From Microbacteriaceae bacterium (GTDB taxonomy: Bacteria; Actinomycetota; Actinomycetes; Actinomycetales; Microbacteriaceae): a DNA stretch of 8,872 nucleotides. Location of the stretch: positions 1 through 8,872 of the forward strand of contig JAODAU010000196.1 of assembly GCA_025463615.1 (NCBI GenBank), given 5' to 3'. Shown here one piece after another: positions 6,075 through 8,872 of this stretch. A program made the position numbers and the translations under genes. The notes beneath the pieces are model-generated. The model worked only from the letters and a program-made list of their open reading frames with translations. It had not been told where the DNA came from and ran no database searches. Numbering within the stretch: position 1 is the first letter of the stretch; each line of letters starts with the position of its first letter.

Positions 6075-6464
6075 ATGGTCGACCCCGTCGTGCACTTCGA
6101 GATCATCGGGCGCAACCCCGCCGCGCTGCGGGAGTTCTACTCCGCCCTGTTCGGCTGGAGCTTCGACACGGACTCGCCGGTGGCGCCGTCCGTGTCGGAT
6201 GCTGGCGAATACGGGTTCCTCGAGGCGGTGCCGTCGGGAGGAGCTGGCATTCCCGGAGGTGTCGGCGGTGGGGCGGCGTTCGGGCCGCACACACTCGTGT
6301 ATGTGGGGGTGGCGGATGTCGCGGCATCCCTCTCCCGCGCCCTTGAGCTCGGCGGCTCGCCCGCCCTCGGGCCGGAGGCGAACCCGTCGGGCAGGCTGGT
6401 GGTGGCGCAGTTCCGCGACCCGGAGGGCAACCTGGTCGGGCTGGCGGGGCCGCCGCCGGAGTGA
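6075..6464 (+). CDS. VOC family protein (glyoxalase/dioxygenase fold)
   Basis: The protein has 129 residues, typical for a single-chain two-module VOC protein. The first module opens with V-V-H-F-E-I (5-10; His7 is a candidate metal ligand) and continues with N-P-A-A-L-R-E-F-Y-S-A-L-F-G-W (14-28), a hallmark of the superfamily. The second module opens at H-T-L-V-Y-V (72-77) and ends with R-D-P-E-G-N-L-V-G-L (114-123). A Gly-rich linker (55-70) joins them. VOC proteins include glyoxalase I, fosfomycin- and bleomycin-resistance proteins and extradiol dioxygenases; the substrate cannot be told from this sequence. The expected acidic metal ligand after G-N is not obvious, so a non-catalytic or binding role is possible. 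The start is set by AGGAGG. It shares a divergent gap with the LssY_C gene. Confidence 0.9.
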   Translation: MVDPVVHFEIIGRNPAALREFYSALFGWSFDTDSPVAPSVSDAGEYGFLEAVPSGGAGIPGGVGGGAAFGPHTLVYVGVADVAASLSRALELGGSPALGPEANPSGRLVVAQFRDPEGNLVGLAGPPPE

Positions 6465-6481
6465 GTGACGGTGGGTTCGCC

Positions 6482-6500
6482 TACTGTCGTCGCGGGAGGA
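6482..6500 (+). promoter_or_regulatory. Candidate -10 box and ribosome binding site for the zinc-ribbon/nuclease gene
   Basis: TACTGT at 6482-6487 fits TANNNT, and GGGAGGA at 6494-6500 lies 4 nt before the GTG at 6505. Transcription would begin at or just inside the ribosome site, giving a very short leader. This supports independent expression from the VOC gene, whose stop is 40 nt upstream of the GTG. Confidence 0.45.
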
Positions 6501-6504
6501 CGCG

Positions 6505-7317
6505 GTGCCGGAGAACGTGCAGAGCTGGTGGGCCCGCCGCCAGTGGTCGAAGGGTGAGCAGACGCCCTATGCCGTCGGCGAGTTCCGCGCGGACTGGGAG
6601 CGGTATCCGGTGCTCATCCGGCAGTACCACCCCGACCTCAACGCCGGGATCGCGTTGACCCAGGTGCCGCCCGCGGCCGACGTCTACCTGCAGTGGCAGT
6701 GCGACGCCGGGCACGTGTTCGTGGCGACGCCGCTCGAGCAGCGCAATCGCCCGAGCGGCACCCGCCGACGCTCGACCTGGTGCCCGCAGTGTTCGGTCGG
6801 GGCGATCGGGCACGCCCCGCGCAAACGCCGCACGGTGATGCGGCCGCCCGCGCCCGGGAAGCCGGGCGACGCGCTCGTGAGCCCGCACGCCCCGCGCGTC
6901 GCCTCGGCGGCGGAGGCGCTGCTGCGCCAGAGGCTGGCCGAACGGCTCGAGGTCGACCTGACGCCCAACGCGGTGCGCGTCACCCGTCCGTTCCACGGGC
7001 GCACCGAGGTCTGGCCCGACATCGTGATCGACGAGCTGCGGGTCGCGATCGAATACGACACGACCGGGCGCGACGGCCTCGAGCACGTCGGCCCGCGCGA
7101 GGAGTCCGACCGCAGCAAGGACCGGCTGCTTCGCCAGGTGGGCTGGGAGGTGGTGCGCATCCGCACCGGCAAGCTGCTGCCGATCGGGCCCTACGACGTC
7201 GGCGGATCAGGCGTTACCGGAAAGTTGGTGGAGGCCGTTCTCGACCGGCTTCGCGAGATCCGCGGCGACCTGATCGTGGAGAGCTACCTGCGGCGCGGAT
7301 CCTCAGCGGGTGCATAG
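6505..7317 (+). CDS. Zinc-ribbon protein with Vsr/DUF559-like nuclease-fold domain
   Basis: The protein has 270 residues from the GTG at 6505, which is backed by GGGAGGA. The N-terminal part (about 1-100) resembles the probable zinc-ribbon / treble-clef repeats of the PF14311 type. It has a W-S-K-G-E segment (14-18), an E-F-R-A-D-W segment (26-31), and a candidate metal site formed by Cys66, His70, Cys93 and Cys96 (C-D-A-G-H, then W-C-P-Q-C). A basic, Pro-rich linker (103-130) leads to a C-terminal domain (about 132-255) with the order expected of the Vsr/DUF559 branch of the PD-(D/E)XK fold. That order is Glu137 in a helix, P-D-I-V-I with Asp172, I-E-Y-D with Glu183 and Asp185, D-R-S-K-D-R (202-207), then G-W-E-V-V-R-I-R (213-220). 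The usual Lys of E-x-K is Asp here, as in DUF559/Vsr-like members. DNA binding or cleavage is inferred; the biological role is unknown. Confidence 0.82.
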   Translation: MPENVQSWWARRQWSKGEQTPYAVGEFRADWERYPVLIRQYHPDLNAGIALTQVPPAADVYLQWQCDAGHVFVATPLEQRNRPSGTRRRSTWCPQCSVGAIGHAPRKRRTVMRPPAPGKPGDALVSPHAPRVASAAEALLRQRLAERLEVDLTPNAVRVTRPFHGRTEVWPDIVIDELRVAIEYDTTGRDGLEHVGPREESDRSKDRLLRQVGWEVVRIRTGKLLPIGPYDVGGSGVTGKLVEAVLDRLREIRGDLIVESYLRRGSSAGA

Positions 7318-7324
7318 CCTGCAC
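7310..7324. repeat. Short inverted repeat upstream of dipZ
   Basis: GTGCA at 7310-7314 and TGCAC at 7320-7324 form a perfect 5-bp inverted repeat with a 5-nt spacer. It overlaps the stop codon of the nuclease gene and lies immediately before the dipZ -10 box. It could be an operator half-site pair, but arms this short also occur by chance. Confidence 0.25.
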
Positions 7325-7327
7325 ACC

Positions 7328-7339
7328 TAGATTCGTGAC
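7328..7339 (+). promoter_or_regulatory. -10 box directly before the leaderless dipZ start
   Basis: TAGATT at 7328-7333 fits TANNNT and ends 6 nt before the GTG at 7340, the spacing expected when transcription starts at the start codon. No Shine-Dalgarno sequence is present between them. No clear -35 was found. Confidence 0.5.
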
Positions 7340-8872
7340 GTGATCATCACGCTGCTGTTCCTCGGGCTGGCGGGCGGCCTCATCACGGGGATCTCGCCGT
7401 GCATCCTGCCCGTGCTTCCGGTGATCTTCCTCTCCGGCGGCGCCCAGTCGGCCCGCCTCGACGAGGGTCGGCGGCGCAGCGCGCGTCCGTTCCTCGTGGT
7501 TGCCGGGCTCGCGCTGAGCTTCAGCGTGTTCACCCTGCTGGGCACTCTGGTGCTGAGCGCGCTGCCGATCCCGCAGGACATCATCCGCTGGGTCGGCCTG
7601 GGTGTGCTCGTGCTGCTCGGCATCGGCATGATCGTGCCGAAGTTCGAGGCGATCCTGGAGAAGCCGTTCTCGTGGATCCCGCAGCGCGAGGTGGGCACGG
7701 ATCGCGGCGGCTTCCTGCTCGGGCTCACCCTCGGCGCCGTCTACGTGCCGTGCGCCGGCCCGGTGCTCGCGGCGATCACGGTGGCGGGAGCCACCGGAAA
7801 GATCGGCGCCGGCACGATCGTGCTCACCGTGGCGTTCGCCGTCGGAACCGCCGTCCCGCTGCTGATCTTCGCGCTGGCCGGCCGGGGTGTCGCCGAGCGC
7901 GTGCGGGCGTTCCGGGTGCACCAGCGCGGCATCCGCATCGTCGCCGGCGTGGTCGTGCTCGGGCTGGCCGTGGCCCTCGCCTTCAACGTGACGGATGCCC
8001 TGCAGCGCGCCATCCCGGACTACACCTCCGCCCTCAACCGCTCCCTCCAGGGCACTGGCAACGTGGCTCACGCGCTCGGCTCGACGAACGCCACGAGCCA
8101 GTCGCTGGCGGACTGCGTCACCGAGTCCGAGCGGGTGGTGGAGTCGAAACTGGAGAACTGCGGCGCCCAGCCGAAGATCTCCGGAATCGACTCGTGGTTC
8201 GACACCCCGGGCGACGCGCCGCTCAGCGCGGCCGACCTCAAGGGCAAGGTCGTGCTCGTCGACTTCTGGGCGTACTCCTGCATCAACTGCCAGCGCGCGA
8301 TCGCCCACGTCGAGGCCTGGTACAAGGCCTACCAGCCCGCGGGACTCGTGGTGGTCGGCGTGCACACGCCCGAGTACGCGTTCGAGCACGTGCGCGACAA
8401 CGTCGTGGCGGGAGCCCAGCGCCTCGGCATCACCTATCCCGTGGCGCTCGACAACGGGTACACCACCTGGAACGCCTTCGGCAACCAGTCCTGGCCGGCG
8501 GACTACCTGGTCGACGCGAAGGGCGTCGTGCGCCACGTGTCGATCGGCGAGGGTGACTACGACGGCACCGAGAAACTCATCCGCAGTCTTCTCTCGAGCG
8601 CGGATTCGAAGGCGCAGCTGCCCGCCGCGACGAAGGTCGCCAACGCGACACCGACCGCGGCCACAACGCCCGAGAGCTACCTCGGTGCCGCCCGGGTCGA
8701 CAACTACGCCGAGGGTGGGGTGCCGCAGACCGGCACGTTCGAATACCCGTCGACGCTGCCGCAGAACTCGTTCGCGCTCACCGGCGCGTGGACGGTCGAC
8801 GACGAGTCGATCACGGCGGGGACCGGGGCCGGCATCCGACTCGACTACACCGCGCGGTACGTGTACCTGGAT
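7340..8872 (+). CDS. dipZ: DipZ-type cytochrome c biogenesis / thiol-disulfide exchange protein, 3' end outside window
   Basis: 511 codons are visible without a stop. The N-terminal domain (about 1-217) is CcdA/DsbD-like: six hydrophobic segments (about 2-28, 52-74, 82-100, 123-150, 157-180, 198-217), with the paired redox cysteines Cys21 (S-P-C-I-L-P) and Cys138 (V-P-C-A-G-P). An exported linker follows and carries two more cysteines, Cys259 and Cys274. Next is a TlpA-like thioredoxin domain (about 280-420) with active site C-I-N-C at 314-317 in the context F-W-A-Y-S-C-I-N-C-Q-R, and cis-Pro region W-P-A-D-Y at 385-389. A C-terminal beta-rich module begins near 445, as in mycobacterial DipZ of about 695 residues, so roughly 150-200 residues are missing. 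It should carry electrons from cytoplasmic thioredoxin across the membrane to extracytoplasmic thiols. The GTG start is chosen because the first helix and TAGATT box follow and precede it directly. Confidence 0.93.
   Translation, partial: MIITLLFLGLAGGLITGISPCILPVLPVIFLSGGAQSARLDEGRRRSARPFLVVAGLALSFSVFTLLGTLVLSALPIPQDIIRWVGLGVLVLLGIGMIVPKFEAILEKPFSWIPQREVGTDRGGFLLGLTLGAVYVPCAGPVLAAITVAGATGKIGAGTIVLTVAFAVGTAVPLLIFALAGRGVAERVRAFRVHQRGIRIVAGVVVLGLAVALAFNVTDALQRAIPDYTSALNRSLQGTGNVAHALGSTNATSQSLADCVTESERVVESKLENCGAQPKISGIDSWFDTPGDAPLSAADLKGKVVLVDFWAYSCINCQRAIAHVEAWYKAYQPAGLVVVGVHTPEYAFEHVRDNVVAGAQRLGITYPVALDNGYTTWNAFGNQSWPADYLVDAKGVVRHVSIGEGDYDGTEKLIRSLLSSADSKAQLPAATKVANATPTAATTPESYLGAARVDNYAEGGVPQTGTFEYPSTLPQNSFALTGAWTVDDESITAGTGAGIRLDYTARYVYLD

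Noticed and set aside
5993..6115. N-terminal extension of the LssY_C frame
   Set aside because: Most of it is antisense to the VOC gene and its promoter, with Cys/Ser-rich sequence unlike the family; only the GTG at 6031 remains a plausible alternative.
5273..6346. 357-codon plus-strand frame opposite LssY_C and overlapping the VOC gene
   Set aside because: Antisense shadow; the real VOC frame starts at 6075 with AGGAGG and is a different frame.
7214..8536. 440-codon minus-strand frame opposite dipZ
   Set aside because: His/Arg/Asp-rich shadow; the plus-strand DipZ frame has complete CcdA and thioredoxin motifs.
7399..8556. 385-codon plus-strand frame inside dipZ
   Set aside because: It is offset by two bases from the DipZ frame and Arg/Gly/Ala-rich without any motif; there is no sign of a frameshift in DipZ itself.
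1..8872. CRISPR arrays, insertion sequences, tRNA or rRNA genes, prophage
   Set aside because: No regularly spaced repeats, terminal inverted repeats, transposase or integrase motifs, or structural RNA sequences were recognised on either strand.

Overview
The window is ordinary chromosomal sequence from a high-GC actinobacterium. The evidence is the strong G/C bias at third codon positions, the GTG starts, the TANNNT -10 boxes (some directly in front of start codons) and the mycobacterial-type DipZ. A member of Microbacteriaceae or a close relative is my inference; no marker gene here proves it. Coding density is very high: ten genes, two of them cut by the window edges, and no gene-free stretch longer than about 115 bases.

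Layout. The 3' part of a short-chain dehydrogenase (1-495, +) converges with a two-gene minus-strand unit: a Tat-exported phosphoesterase of the phospholipase C / acid phosphatase family (1048-2817) followed 9 nt later by a TetR-family regulator (505-1038). A 100-bp divergent promoter region separates the phosphoesterase from a six-helix membrane protein of unknown function (2918-3544, +). The 3' end of that gene overlaps, antisense, the 3' end of a small four-helix membrane protein (3474-3911, -). The small protein is coupled by a 4-nt gap to a membrane-anchored lysozyme-like exported protein (3916-4605, -). Upstream of these, on the same strand, is an LssY_C-domain membrane protein (4718-5992, -), probably separated from them by a GC hairpin terminator (4675-4701).

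To the right, reading plus, are a small VOC/glyoxalase-fold protein (6075-6464), a zinc-ribbon plus Vsr/DUF559-like nuclease-fold protein (6505-7317), and a DipZ-type cytochrome c biogenesis / thiol-disulfide exchange protein (7340 to the end, incomplete).

Functionally the window leans towards the cell envelope: an exported phosphoesterase, a lysozyme-like protein with a membrane partner, an LssY_C protein and an extracytoplasmic thiol redox protein. No genes here form an obvious multi-gene novel system, phage, IS element or CRISPR locus. The items most worth a second look are the zinc-ribbon/nuclease fusion, the lysozyme-like gene with its coupled membrane protein, the repeated leaderless promoter-start arrangement, and a roughly threefold excess of the hexamer GGATGC/GCATCC.
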